64,000 nucleotides of DNA from Elusimicrobiota bacterium (GCA_016182905.1 JACPFR010000020.1:1-64000); one strand, 5' to 3'. Positions 50,928-59,540 are shown, counted from the stretch's first letter. The notes: generated by a model not told the origin, from the sequence alone. Numbers and translations are program-made.

Positions 50928-51494
50928 ATGGGGAGAAGCGCGGCGGAGAGCCTGAAAGGCCAGACGGAGACGCTCGTGGCGGCGGCGACCGCCGCCGCGG
51001 CCTGGTTCCGGCGCCCCGCGCCGTCGGCGCTGTCGGCCGCGCGCACCGCGCGCCTGCGCGCCCTGGGCTGGAGGGAGGCCGCGGTGCTCGCCAATAAAGG
51101 CCTCCGGGGCTTCCCCAAGACCGACGCGGCCGACGCGTCCTTCGCGCTGCGCGAGGCCGTCGAGCATTCGGCCCAGGCCGTGGCCGAGGCCGTGCGCTAC
51201 GGCGTCGAGCCCGACGACGGCTTGGTCAAGACCGCCGAGGCCGTGCGCGAGGCCGCCAAGGCGCTCGCCGCCGCCGCCGCGGGCCGGGGAAAGGCCCGGA
51301 CCGAGGGGCTGCTCCTCGCCAAGAAGTGGGCGGGCGAGGCGGAGCGGCTGCGCCGGCTCACCCGCTCGGAGGCGCACGAGCTCCCGTCCCTGATGAACGC
51401 GCTCAAGCGCGAGACCGTGTCCACCCGGCTGTCGAACGCCGCCGAGGCGATGCAGCAGGCATGCGACGCGCTGGCCGGAGGCCTGGTCGAATGA
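50928..51494 (+). CDS. Ala-rich helical protein, PhoU/DUF47-like shape
   Basis: The 188-aa protein is nearly all helix, rich in Ala, Glu, Arg and Leu, with repeats such as 'ALREAVEHSAQAVAEAVRYG' and 'TAEAVREAAKALAAAA'. The composition and 'LSNAAEAMQQACDAL' end resemble PhoU/DUF47 bundles, but the metal Asp/Glu motifs are not clear, so the family is a guess. It is followed by the 5'-nucleotidase gene with a 4-nt overlap. Confidence 0.55.
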   Translation: MGRSAAESLKGQTETLVAAATAAAAWFRRPAPSALSAARTARLRALGWREAAVLANKGLRGFPKTDAADASFALREAVEHSAQAVAEAVRYGVEPDDGLVKTAEAVREAAKALAAAAAGRGKARTEGLLLAKKWAGEAERLRRLTRSEAHELPSLMNALKRETVSTRLSNAAEAMQQACDALAGGLVE

Positions 51495-52996
51495 TCCTGT
51501 CCCGTTTCCTCCTCGTCGTCGTCCTCCTCGCCGGCGCGCGCGCCGGGGCCGCGGAGACGATCAAGGTCCGCGTCTATCACACCAACGACGTGCACGGCTG
51601 GATCATGCCGCGCCCGGACAAGTTCCAGAAGGAGCGGCTCATCGGCGGGGGCGCCGCGCTCGCCGCGCTGATCGCCAAGGACTCCGGCCCGAAGCTCGTC
51701 CTCGACGCGGGCGACTGGTGGCAGGGCACGCCCGAGGGCTCGCTGACCAAGGGCGAGGCCGTCGCCGACGTGTTCAACGCGGTCGGCTACGACGCGATCG
51801 TCGTCGGCAACCACGAGTACGACGACGGCGGCGATTCGCTGCGGGCGTTGATCGCCAAGATGAAGATGCCCGTGCTCTCGGCGAACACCTACGGCGCCGA
51901 CGGCAAGCTCGTCCCCTGGGTCCGGCCCTGGATCGTCAAGGAGGTCGCCGGCGTCAAGTTCGGCGTCTTCGGCCTGACGACGTCGAACATGCCGCGCCTC
52001 GCCTTCCCGAAGAACATCCTCGGCCTCGACTTCCGCCGCGAGGCGGACGTCGCGCGCGAGGCGGTGAAGGCGCTCAAGAAGCAGGGCGCCACCGTGATCA
52101 TCGCCGTCACGCACATCGGCCTCGAGGGGGAGAACCAGAAGTTCGAGGGCGACCAGACGCTCGCGCGCGAGGTCCCCGGCATCGACCTCATCGTCGGCGG
52201 CCACTCCCACACCTTCCTCAGCCGCCCGATCCGCGGCGAGAACGGGAACTTGATCGTCCAGGCCGGGCATTACCTGATCAAGGCCGGACGGGCGGAGCTC
52301 GAGATCGACCCGAGGACGAAGACCGTCGTCGCCTCGTCGGACGAGCTCCTGGACCTGTGGCCCGACCGCCTCGGGGAGGACGCCGGCGTGAAGGCGATCG
52401 TCGCCCGGCACCAGGAGGCGGTGGGGAAGATCTTCGAGACGGTCATCGCGACCGCGCCCGCTTTGATGGGCCGCGACGCCGATCAGGAGAGCGCCCTCGG
52501 CGACTGGATGGCGGACTGTTATAGAGAAACCCTCGGTACGGACGCCGCCCTTCAAAACGGCGGCGGCATCCGCGCCGAACTCCCCGCCGGCCCGGTCACC
52601 TTGCGCTCCGTCTTCAACGTGATGCCGTTCGACAACGCCCTGGTCAAGATGACCATGAAGGGCCGCGACCTGCGCGCGGTGTTCGACCACGGCGTGGGCA
52701 TGGGCAAGATCGCCCAGGTGTCCGGCGCGAAGATCGAGTATTTCCGCCCGAAGCCCGCGGGCGAGCGCATCGCCTCGGCCGCCGTCGGGGGCGCGCCGCT
52801 CGACGACGCGAGGCTCTACACGATCGTCACCTTGGATTTCCTGACGAGCGGCGGCGACGGCTACTCCGTCTTCGACCGCTTCGTCTCGTCGGAGGCGACG
52901 GGCGTGCTCGCCCGGGACGCCCTGGGCGCCTGCGCCCGCAAGCAGGGAGTCGTCAGCGCGCCCGCCGTCGGGCGCCTCAAGCTGAGGGAGAACTGA
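51491..52996 (+). CDS. Secreted 5'-nucleotidase/2',3'-cyclic phosphodiesterase family protein (UshA-like)
   Basis: The 501-aa protein has a signal peptide (FLLVVVLLAGARAGAAE) and a dinuclear metallophosphatase domain: 'VYHTNDVHGW', 'VLDAGDWWQGT', 'IVVGNHEYDDGG', 'IAVTHIGLEG' and 'IVGGHSHTF'. The C-terminal substrate domain has 'ALQNGGGIRAELPAGPVTL' and 'FNVMPFDNALVKM', with 'DFLTSGGDGYSVF'. It would dephosphorylate nucleotides in the periplasm. It lies 2.3 kb upstream of the BMC operon, where nucleosides could become deoxyribose-5-phosphate. Confidence 0.9.
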   Translation: MILSRFLLVVVLLAGARAGAAETIKVRVYHTNDVHGWIMPRPDKFQKERLIGGGAALAALIAKDSGPKLVLDAGDWWQGTPEGSLTKGEAVADVFNAVGYDAIVVGNHEYDDGGDSLRALIAKMKMPVLSANTYGADGKLVPWVRPWIVKEVAGVKFGVFGLTTSNMPRLAFPKNILGLDFRREADVAREAVKALKKQGATVIIAVTHIGLEGENQKFEGDQTLAREVPGIDLIVGGHSHTFLSRPIRGENGNLIVQAGHYLIKAGRAELEIDPRTKTVVASSDELLDLWPDRLGEDAGVKAIVARHQEAVGKIFETVIATAPALMGRDADQESALGDWMADCYRETLGTDAALQNGGGIRAELPAGPVTLRSVFNVMPFDNALVKMTMKGRDLRAVFDHGVGMGKIAQVSGAKIEYFRPKPAGERIASAAVGGAPLDDARLYTIVTLDFLTSGGDGYSVFDRFVSSEATGVLARDALGACARKQGVVSAPAVGRLKLREN

Positions 52997-52997
52997 C

Positions 52998-53591
52998 ATG
53001 GTCTTCAAGGACGCGCGCGCGAAGGTCGAGAAAGGCTGGACCACCACGAAGAAGCTGCTCGCCATGATGAGCGTGTGGGGCCTGTTCTTCAGCCTCATCA
53101 CCATCGGGCACCTGTCCGTGGCCTTCGATTACGACGACACCTTGGTCGACGCGTCGAAGGCCTACGAGAAGGCCTCCGGCGCCGCCGTCACCCGCGAGGG
53201 CCCCGCCTTCTGGGCCGCCCTCAACAACGCCTACGACCTCGAGTCCGTCAAGCTCGTCCCCTTCGGCCTCGCCTGCGCGCTGCGCGGCCTCGGCTTCCGG
53301 ATCATGATCATGGCCGAGCGCCAGGGGACCGACGGCGACGCGCTGAAAAAAGAGTGGCGCAAGCTGTCGCCCCGCTCGTTCATCTTCACGCCCGACCCGA
53401 CCGCCAAGCACCTGCACATGCAGGAGGGACACTTCGTCGCCTTCTTCGGCGACAGCGACCAGGACATGCTCGAGGCCAAGAAGGTCAACGTCCTCGGCGT
53501 CCGCATCAAACGCGGCAAGCGCGCGGTCAAGCGCGACTCCTACTCCCCCGGCAAGATGGGCGAGACCGTCATCCCCCTGTCCCAGTTCTAG
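52998..53591 (+). CDS. HAD-family phosphatase, class B acid phosphatase-like, membrane-anchored
   Basis: The 197-aa protein has an N-terminal membrane or signal helix ('LAMMSVWGLFFSLITIGHL') then HAD motif I 'VAFDYDDTLVD' (DxDxT), a Thr/Lys-containing middle, and motif IV 'FVAFFGDSDQDMLEA'. The layout resembles AphA class B acid phosphatases, which release phosphate from nucleotides in the periplasm. It lies 1 nt after the 5'-nucleotidase. The usual motif II Ser/Thr is less clear ('IMIMAERQG'). Confidence 0.75.
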   Translation: MVFKDARAKVEKGWTTTKKLLAMMSVWGLFFSLITIGHLSVAFDYDDTLVDASKAYEKASGAAVTREGPAFWAALNNAYDLESVKLVPFGLACALRGLGFRIMIMAERQGTDGDALKKEWRKLSPRSFIFTPDPTAKHLHMQEGHFVAFFGDSDQDMLEAKKVNVLGVRIKRGKRAVKRDSYSPGKMGETVIPLSQF

Positions 53592-53680
53592 CCGCCCCGC
53601 CGTCGGTGTCAGACATTCCGCTTTTTTCACTTTTTGCCAGGCCTGACCCCGTCATTTTGCCGTCGTTTTCCTTGCGAAGA
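53592..53680. other. Non-coding spacer before the BMC promoter
   Basis: The 180-nt gap before tpiA begins with a stretch holding GTGTCAGACATT, a T-rich run (CTTTTTTCACTTTTT) and AGGCCTGACCCCGTCATTTTGCC-type sequence. This recalls dispersed GTCAGGCCTGAC-like repeats known from other genomes. No gene is seen. Confidence 0.35.
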
Positions 53681-53684
53681 GGCA

Positions 53685-53713
53685 TTGACAGCCACCGGTT
53701 CATGGGGTAGAAT
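53685..53713 (+). promoter_or_regulatory. BMC operon promoter TTGACA-17-TAGAAT
   Basis: A perfect -35 TTGACA (53685-53690), a 17-nt spacer and TAGAAT (53708-53713). The start site would be near 53720, leaving about a 50-nt leader with GGAG before the tpiA ATG at 53772. It is the best consensus promoter in the window. Confidence 0.85.
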
Positions 53714-53771
53714 TCCAGTCGAAGCCCGGAGACCGGGAAGTGTGGACAAATTGGCCACAAATGGAGACAAA

Positions 53772-54536
53772 ATGGCATCCCCTTTGCGCCGTCCGCTGCT
53801 CGCCGGTAACTGGAAAATGAACCTGACCTTGGCTCAGTCCGTCGAGCTGGCTAAACTCGTCGCCGGTGGGGCCAATTCGGCCTCGGGCGAGGTCGCCGTG
53901 TTCGTGCCCGCGACCGCGATCACCGTCGTGGGCGAGGTGCTCAAGGGGACCTCGGTCCGCCTCGGGGCGCAGAACGGATACTTCGAGGCCTCGGGCGCCT
54001 ACACCGGCGAGATATCGATGGGTCAGGTCAAGGACGCGGGCTGCTCCATGGTGCTGATCGGCCACAGCGAGCGCCGCAAGCTGTTCGGCGATACCGACGA
54101 GTGGATCAACAAGAAGCTAGGCGCGGCGCTGAAAGCGGGCCTGACCCCGGTCGTCTGCGTGGGCGAGACGCTCGAGGAGCGCGAGTCGCAGAAGACTTGG
54201 CGCGTGCTCGAGACGCAGATCGCGGGCGGCCTGAAGGGCTTCGCCCCCGCCGACCTGCCCAAGGTGGTCATCGCCTACGAGCCCGTGTGGGCCATCGGCA
54301 CCGGCAAGACCGCCTCGCCCGCGCAGGCCCAGGAAGCGCACCTGTTCATTCGCGCCCAGCTGGCCAAGCTCCACGGCGACGGCTTCGCCGCGGGCACGCG
54401 CATCCTTTACGGCGGCTCGGTCACCGCGGAGAACGTGGATTCGCTGATGGCGCAGCCCGACGTGGACGGCGCTCTCGTCGGCGGCGCCTCGCTCAAGAAA
54501 GACTTCCTGCGCATCATGGGATTCCAAAAAGCGTGA
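53772..54536 (+). CDS. tpiA: Triose-phosphate isomerase
   Basis: The 254-aa TIM barrel has all catalytic parts: Lys in 'LAGNWKMNLT', His in 'VLIGHSERRKLFG', Glu in 'VVIAYEPVWAIGTGKTA' and the phosphate loop 'YGGSVTAENV'. It interconverts glyceraldehyde-3-phosphate and dihydroxyacetone phosphate. Its place as first gene of the BMC operon is sensible, since DeoC releases glyceraldehyde-3-phosphate. No encapsulation helix is visible at the termini, so it is likely cytosolic. Its stop overlaps the pduL start. Confidence 0.97.
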   Translation: MASPLRRPLLAGNWKMNLTLAQSVELAKLVAGGANSASGEVAVFVPATAITVVGEVLKGTSVRLGAQNGYFEASGAYTGEISMGQVKDAGCSMVLIGHSERRKLFGDTDEWINKKLGAALKAGLTPVVCVGETLEERESQKTWRVLETQIAGGLKGFAPADLPKVVIAYEPVWAIGTGKTASPAQAQEAHLFIRAQLAKLHGDGFAAGTRILYGGSVTAENVDSLMAQPDVDGALVGGASLKKDFLRIMGFQKA

Positions 54537-55168
54537 TCAGCCCGACCGAGATCGCCGGGCTCTCCGTCGAGATCGAAAAGCGCATGAAGCGCTCGAAGCT
54601 CGACATTCCCGCCGGCGTCTCGGTTAAGCACTGCCACCTCACGAAGGAGCATTTCAAGATATTGTTCGGCGCGTCCGCCGAGCCCAAGCGCGTCAAGGAC
54701 ATCAAGCAGCCCGGCTTCTACGCGGCCGAGGAGATGATCGACGTGAAGGGCCCCAAGGGCGTGCTCAAGAAGATCCGCCTCGTCGCTCCGTACCGCGACC
54801 ACACCCAGATCGAGGTGGCGCTCACCGACGCGATGGCCATCGGCCTCAAGCCGCCGGTGCGCGAGTCGGGCGACGTGAAGGGGTCGGCGGGCGCGATCCT
54901 GATCGGTCCCGCGGGACAGGTGGAGATCAAGGAGGGCGTCATCATCGCCCAGCGTCATCTCCATTTCTCGCCGAGCGAGGCCAAGAATCTGGGGGTCGCG
55001 TCCGGCGAGGTCGTGCGCGTCCGCTGCGGCGCCGGCGGCGGGCGCTCCACCGTCTTCGAAGACGTCGTCGTGCGCGTATCGGACAAGTACAGCCTGGAAT
55101 TCCATGTCGACACGGACGAAGCCAATGCCGCCGGGATCAAGACCGGCGACGTCGTACACATCGCGTAA
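54533..55168 (+). CDS. pduL: PduL-type phosphate propanoyl/acetyltransferase
   Basis: The 211-aa PduL protein has duplicated zinc-binding barrels with 'KHCHLTKEHFKILFG' and 'IIAQRHLHFSPSEAKNL', the His-rich metal and CoA sites of this family. It converts acyl-CoA to acyl-phosphate and recycles CoA inside the shell. An N-terminal helix (ISPTEIAGLSVEIEKRMKRS) before the core may be an encapsulation peptide. The GTG start overlaps the tpiA stop (GTGA). The genome's other acetyltransferase, Pta at 18 kb, is unrelated. Confidence 0.92.
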   Translation: MISPTEIAGLSVEIEKRMKRSKLDIPAGVSVKHCHLTKEHFKILFGASAEPKRVKDIKQPGFYAAEEMIDVKGPKGVLKKIRLVAPYRDHTQIEVALTDAMAIGLKPPVRESGDVKGSAGAILIGPAGQVEIKEGVIIAQRHLHFSPSEAKNLGVASGEVVRVRCGAGGGRSTVFEDVVVRVSDKYSLEFHVDTDEANAAGIKTGDVVHIA

Positions 55169-55180
55169 GGAGAAAACTGA

Positions 55181-55477
55181 ATGAACGCACTCGGAATGAT
55201 CGAGACCCGCGGCCTGATCGCCTGCGTGGAGGCCGCCGACGCCGCCGTGAAGGCCGCCGACGTCCGCATCGTCGGCTACGAGAAGGTCGGCACCGGCCTC
55301 GTGACCGTGCTGTTCCGCGGCGAGGTCGCCGCGTGCAAGGCCGCCTGCGACTCCGGCGCCGCCGCCGCGCAGAAAGTCGGCGAGCTCATCGCCGTGCACG
55401 TCATCCCGCAGCCCCACCCCGACCTCGAGGGCAAGATGCCGATCTCTTCCCCCGAGACCTTGGCGCGCAAGAAGTAA
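55181..55477 (+). CDS. BMC-H hexameric shell protein
   Basis: The 98-aa single BMC domain protein begins '[21 protein letters not shown]' and has the pore region '[24 protein letters not shown]', both marked here by key parts: the pore loop is KVGTGL, against KIGSGL in PduA and KIGGGL in EutM. '[10 protein letters not shown]' closes the fold. Hexamers tile the shell facets. It follows a TAAGGAG sequence that contains the pduL stop codon. Confidence 0.95.
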   Translation: MNALGMIETRGLIACVEAADAAVKAADVRIVGYEKVGTGLVTVLFRGEVAACKAACDSGAAAAQKVGELIAVHVIPQPHPDLEGKMPISSPETLARKK

Positions 55478-55486
55478 GGAGCCAAC

Positions 55487-55795
55487 ATGATCTTCGCCCG
55501 CGTCACGGGCACCGTCGTCTGCACGTTAAAGGATGAGAAGCTGGTCGGATCGAAGCTGCTGCTGGTGCAGCCCGTCGATCTGGCCGGCGCCTCCAAGGGC
55601 AGCCCCCTCGTCGCCGTCGACTCCGTCGGCGCCGGCGAGGGGGAGCTCGTGCTTCTCGTGCAGGGATCGAGTGCCAGACAGACCACGCGCACCGAAGGCC
55701 GGCCCGTCGACGCGGTGATCTTCGCCATCGTCGACACGGTCGAAGCGAACGGAAAGACGGCGTTTAAGAAGTCCGAGGACGCGAATGCAAAGTGA
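55487..55795 (+). CDS. BMC-P (EutN/CcmL) pentamer shell protein, copy 1
   Basis: The 102-aa EutN/CcmL-like protein has 'MIFARVTGTVVCTLKDEKLVG', shown by 'ARVTGTVVCT', then 'LLLVQPVDL', 'VAVDSVGAGEGELVLLVQGSSAR' and the 'DAVIFAIVDTV' end strand. Pentamers cap the vertices. Two more copies lie at 62555 and 62839. It is preceded by TAAGGAG and its 3' end overlaps the dehydrogenase by 11 nt. Confidence 0.94.
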   Translation: MIFARVTGTVVCTLKDEKLVGSKLLLVQPVDLAGASKGSPLVAVDSVGAGEGELVLLVQGSSARQTTRTEGRPVDAVIFAIVDTVEANGKTAFKKSEDANAK

Positions 55796-57254
55796 AGAAA
55801 TAGCACGCATCGTCTCCGAAGTGCTTAAGCGGTTGGAAAAAGAGGAGATGGGTTCCGTTCTGACCTCGAAGTCGTCGGAAGCTCCGGCAAGGTTCCCCAA
55901 TCCGTTGCCGTTAAGATCATGTTCTTCCGTCGTTTACCCGTCCGTAGACGCCGCCGTTCAAGCCGCGGTCGCCGCCCAAGGCGAATTTCAGGACCTCGGG
56001 CTGGAACTCAGACGCGAAGTGATCCGCGCCATGCGCAAGGCCGCCATCGCGAACGCCGAGCGCCTCGCGAAGATGGCCGTCGAGGAGACCGGCATGGGCC
56101 GTTGGCAGGACAAGGTCCAGAAGAACTTGGTATGTGCAACGCGTACGCCGGGCGTCGAGGATCTCGTCAGCCGCGCCTACACCGGCGACAAGGGACTGAC
56201 CTTGGTCGAGTATGCGGCCTACGGCGTCGTCGCCGCGATCACGCCGTCGACCAACCCCGCCGCGACCATCATCAACAACGCGATCTCGATCATCGCGGCC
56301 GGCAACGCCGTCGTCTTCGCGCCGCACCCCGCCTCCTTCAAGACCTGCGTCGAGACCATGCGCCTGCTCTGCGAGGCCGCCGTCGCCGCCGGCGCGCCCG
56401 CCGGCCTCATCACGACCTGCGACAAGCCGTCCCAGGACAACACGAAGAACCTGCTCGCCCATCCCGACACGCGCGTGAACATGGTCACCGGCGGCCCCGC
56501 GATCGTGAAGGTCGCGATGACGGTGGGCAAAACGTGCAAGACCATCGCGGCCGGCCCGGGAAACCCGCCTGTCGTCGTGGACGAGACCGCGGTCTTCCCG
56601 AAGTGCGCGGAAGACGTGATATTCGGCGCGAGCTTCGACAACAACGTCCTCTGCACCGCGGAGAAGGAAGTCATCGTCACCGCCGCGGCCCGCGACAGAT
56701 TTCTCGCCGGAATGCGCGGCGACCGTCGAGCTTTCGAGCTCAGCGCCGCTCAGACCGAGGCGTTGGTGAAGCTCGTCATCAAGGCGGGGGGGCGTGGATG
56801 CAAGGACCCGGTCCTCAACCGCGACTTCGTCGGTAAAGACGCGTCGGTCTTGGCCAAAGGAATAGGTTTGGAGATCCCCAAGGAAGCCCGTCTTCTCTGG
56901 GCGGAGGTCCCTAACGACCATACGCTGGTCTGGACCGAACAGCTCATGCCGTTCTTGCCGGTGACCGTGGCTCGTGACGTCGACGCCGCCATCGACCTCG
57001 CCGTGCAAGCTGAAGGAGGGCATCGGCATACCGCCGCGATGCACTCCACCAACGTCGCCAACCTCACCAAGATGGGGCGGGCGATGCAGTGTTCCATCTA
57101 CGTCAAGAACGCGCCCACCTTGTACGGGCTCGGCCTCGGCGAAGGCTACGCCACGATGTCGATCGGCACGCCGACCGGCGACGGGCTGACCAAGGCCTCA
57201 CATTTCGCGCGCCCGCTGCACTGCGCGCTCGTCGGATACTTCCGGATCGCGTAA
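55785..57254 (+). CDS. CoA-acylating aldehyde dehydrogenase (PduP/EutE-like)
   Basis: The 489-aa enzyme oxidises acetaldehyde to acetyl-CoA with NAD+. An amphipathic N-terminal helix (SEEIARIVSEVLKRLEKE) followed by a Ser/Pro linker is a typical encapsulation peptide. The catalytic Cys is Cys290 in 'FDNNVLCTAEKEVIV'; other landmarks are 'AITPSTNPAATIINNAI', 'VFAPHPASFKTC' and 'GGPAIVKVAM'. It is the core enzyme of the compartment, consuming the acetaldehyde DeoC makes. CoA is recycled by PduL. No alcohol dehydrogenase to recycle NAD+ is in the window. Confidence 0.94.
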   Translation: MQSEEIARIVSEVLKRLEKEEMGSVLTSKSSEAPARFPNPLPLRSCSSVVYPSVDAAVQAAVAAQGEFQDLGLELRREVIRAMRKAAIANAERLAKMAVEETGMGRWQDKVQKNLVCATRTPGVEDLVSRAYTGDKGLTLVEYAAYGVVAAITPSTNPAATIINNAISIIAAGNAVVFAPHPASFKTCVETMRLLCEAAVAAGAPAGLITTCDKPSQDNTKNLLAHPDTRVNMVTGGPAIVKVAMTVGKTCKTIAAGPGNPPVVVDETAVFPKCAEDVIFGASFDNNVLCTAEKEVIVTAAARDRFLAGMRGDRRAFELSAAQTEALVKLVIKAGGRGCKDPVLNRDFVGKDASVLAKGIGLEIPKEARLLWAEVPNDHTLVWTEQLMPFLPVTVARDVDAAIDLAVQAEGGHRHTAAMHSTNVANLTKMGRAMQCSIYVKNAPTLYGLGLGEGYATMSIGTPTGDGLTKASHFARPLHCALVGYFRIA

Positions 57255-57262
57255 GGAGAACC

Positions 57263-57814
57263 ATGCTCGCCAACCTCGCCGTCGGATTCCTCGAATCATC
57301 CTCGATCGCCAAGGGCATCGAGGCGACGGACGCCATGGTCAAGATGGCGTCGATCAAGCTCGCGAAGACGACGATCGTCGCGCGCGGCAAGTACATCATC
57401 TTCGTGACCGGCGCCCTGGGTGAGGTGGAAAGCTCGATGCGCGCGGGCCGCGAGGTCTTGGGAAAAACGCTGGTGGACGAGGTCCTCATCCGCAACGTCC
57501 ACAACCAGGTCGTCGCCGCCCTCGACAAGCGCGTCCCCGTCGAGGTCCTCGGCGCGGTCGGCATCATCGAGACGAAGGAGGCGATCGCGGCCGTGCTCGC
57601 CGCCGACGCGGGCGCCAAGGCCGCCAACGTCCACCTCATCGAGGTGAAGACCGTCGTCGGCGGAGGCAAGGGCTACGTGACGCTGTGCGGCGAGGTGGGC
57701 GACGTGCGCACCGCCGTCGCGGCCGGCATCAGCGCCATCCGCAAGGACCTGATCGTCAGCCACGTGATCATCCCGCAGGCCGACCCCCAGCTCCTCGCGA
57801 CGGTGGGAAAATAG
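57263..57814 (+). CDS. BMC-T tandem-domain shell protein (PduT-like)
   Basis: The 183-aa protein has two fused BMC domains: 'AVGFLESSSIAKGIEATDAM' and 'LGAVGIIETKEAIAAVLAAD'. It resembles PduT, as in 'LVDEVLIRNVHNQVVAAL' and 'VSHVIIPQADPQLL'. In PduT, Cys38 within TICPGKF binds a [4Fe-4S] cluster at the pore; the equivalent here reads TIVARGKY, so the cluster ligand is absent. It is preceded by TAAGGAG. The trimer probably forms a larger pore for metabolite passage. Confidence 0.93.
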   Translation: MLANLAVGFLESSSIAKGIEATDAMVKMASIKLAKTTIVARGKYIIFVTGALGEVESSMRAGREVLGKTLVDEVLIRNVHNQVVAALDKRVPVEVLGAVGIIETKEAIAAVLAADAGAKAANVHLIEVKTVVGGGKGYVTLCGEVGDVRTAVAAGISAIRKDLIVSHVIIPQADPQLLATVGK

Positions 57815-57815
57815 G

Positions 57816-59540
57816 ATGAAAGCGGCCGCCGTCCTCGCGGTGACCTTGGCGCTCGCGGCCCCGGCCGCGGCCAAGGACATCCGCGTGGCGGCCGACGGCT
57901 CGGGCGACTACAAGAAGCTGTCGAAGGCGCTCGACAAGGCCGTCCCCGGCGACGTGATCATCCTCAAAAAAGCGTCGGGCGTGGTGGGCGCCATCCTGAA
58001 GGCCGAAGGCGCCGGATTCCTCATCGAAGGCACCGTGGCGGGCAGCCCCGCCGAAGCGGCCGGCCTCAAGAAAGGGGACCGCCTCCTGGCCGTCGACGGG
58101 GTCCCGACCGCCTCCCGCTCCCTGCCCGAGGTCGTGATGCGGGTGCGCGGGCCCGTCGGCACGACCGTGGAGCTCACCGTGGCCGGCGCGTCGGGAGAGC
58201 GCGTGGTGCCGATCGTGCGCGGCGAGATCCGCCGCGAGATCAAGGACGAGCTGTCCAAGATGCGCATCGCCCAGGAAGAGGAGGATTTCGACGCCGCCGC
58301 GGACTACGCGCAGAAGCTCGCGGAGGGCGGAGCCCTCGACGCCCAGGCCCTTCTCGCGTTCCTCTACCACAACGGTCAGGGCGTGAAGAAAGACCCGAAG
58401 AAGGCCTTCTTCTGGGCCGCTCGGGCCGCGGAGAGCGGGGACGCCCCGGCCCAGCGCCTGCTGGGCCTGTTCTATCAGCACGGCACGGGGACCGCGCAGG
58501 ACCAGGCCCAGGCCCTGTACTGGCACAAGAAGGCCGTCGAGAAGAACGACGCGTACGCCATGCTCAATCTCGCCGCCGCCTACGAGAACGGCTGGGGCGT
58601 CCAGGCCGACCCGGCCGCGGCTCTCGAACTCTGCCGCCGGGCCCTCAAGCAGCAGCTGATCCCGGCGAGCGCCGCCGACGCGCAGAGCCGCGTGGCGCGC
58701 TTGGAGGCGAGACTCAAGGCGTCCGATCTCGCCGCGGTGAACGCCGCCGTCCGCGGCGCCGCCGCGCCCGCCCCCGTCGCGCCGCCGGCTCCCGCCGCGA
58801 TCCGCTCCGACGTCGACGATCTTCCCGCGCAGGGCGCCGCCCGGCCCCACGCCGTCGCCGTCGTCATCGGCGTCGAGCGCTACCGCGAGAACCTCCCCAA
58901 GGCCGACTTCGCGGCGGGCGACGCCAGGCTCGCGGGCGAATATTTCCGCCGCGTCCTCGGGGTCGCCGAGGAGAACATCGTCGTCCTGACCGACGACCGC
59001 GCCACGAAGAGCGACTTCGAGAAGTATTTCGAGCAGTGGCTGCCCAATCACGCCGACAAGGACTCCGAGGTGTTCGTGTTCTTCTCCGGGCACGGCGCGC
59101 CGGATCCCGCGAAGGGCGACGCCTATCTCGTCCCCTACGACGGCGACCCGACCTACATCAAGCAGACCGGCTACTCGGTCAAGCGGCTGTACGCCTTGCT
59201 CGGCAAGCTCCCGGCCAAGAGCGTGACCGTGGCGCTGGACTCGTGCTTCTCCGGCGCGGGCGGCCGCTCGGTACTGGCCAAGGGCGCGCGCCCGCTGGTG
59301 ACGGTCCGGACCGACGCCCCGCCCGCGCGTGTGACCGTCCTCGCGGCCGCGGCCGGCGACCAGATCTCCAACAGCTATCAGGAGCAGGGCCACGGCCTCT
59401 TCACCTACTTCCTGCTCAAGGGCCTGAAGGAGAAGGGCGATTTCAAGTCCGCCTACGATTACTTAGGCCCCGAGGTCTCCCGCACGGCCCGCCGCAAGTA
59501 CAATTCCGACCAGACCCCGCAGTGGAGGGACGGAAAATGA
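57816..59540 (+). CDS. Secreted caspase-like protease with PDZ and Sel1 repeats
   Basis: The 574-aa protein has a signal peptide (MKAAAVLAVTLALAAPAAAK), a PDZ domain (about residues 65-135, 'FLIEGTVAGSPAEAAGLKKGD'), three Sel1-like repeats (about 165-275, 'AQALLAFLYHNGQGVKKDPKK'), a Pro/Ala linker and a C14 caspase domain (about 345-574). Catalytic His426 ('FFSGHGAP') and Cys477 ('ALDSCFSG') are both present. It starts 1 nt after the BMC-T stop and overlaps rpiB (ATGA). Caspase domains of this type usually cut after basic residues. Being exported, it is unlikely to act inside the compartment. Confidence 0.9.
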   Translation: MKAAAVLAVTLALAAPAAAKDIRVAADGSGDYKKLSKALDKAVPGDVIILKKASGVVGAILKAEGAGFLIEGTVAGSPAEAAGLKKGDRLLAVDGVPTASRSLPEVVMRVRGPVGTTVELTVAGASGERVVPIVRGEIRREIKDELSKMRIAQEEEDFDAAADYAQKLAEGGALDAQALLAFLYHNGQGVKKDPKKAFFWAARAAESGDAPAQRLLGLFYQHGTGTAQDQAQALYWHKKAVEKNDAYAMLNLAAAYENGWGVQADPAAALELCRRALKQQLIPASAADAQSRVARLEARLKASDLAAVNAAVRGAAAPAPVAPPAPAAIRSDVDDLPAQGAARPHAVAVVIGVERYRENLPKADFAAGDARLAGEYFRRVLGVAEENIVVLTDDRATKSDFEKYFEQWLPNHADKDSEVFVFFSGHGAPDPAKGDAYLVPYDGDPTYIKQTGYSVKRLYALLGKLPAKSVTVALDSCFSGAGGRSVLAKGARPLVTVRTDAPPARVTVLAAAAGDQISNSYQEQGHGLFTYFLLKGLKEKGDFKSAYDYLGPEVSRTARRKYNSDQTPQWRDGK

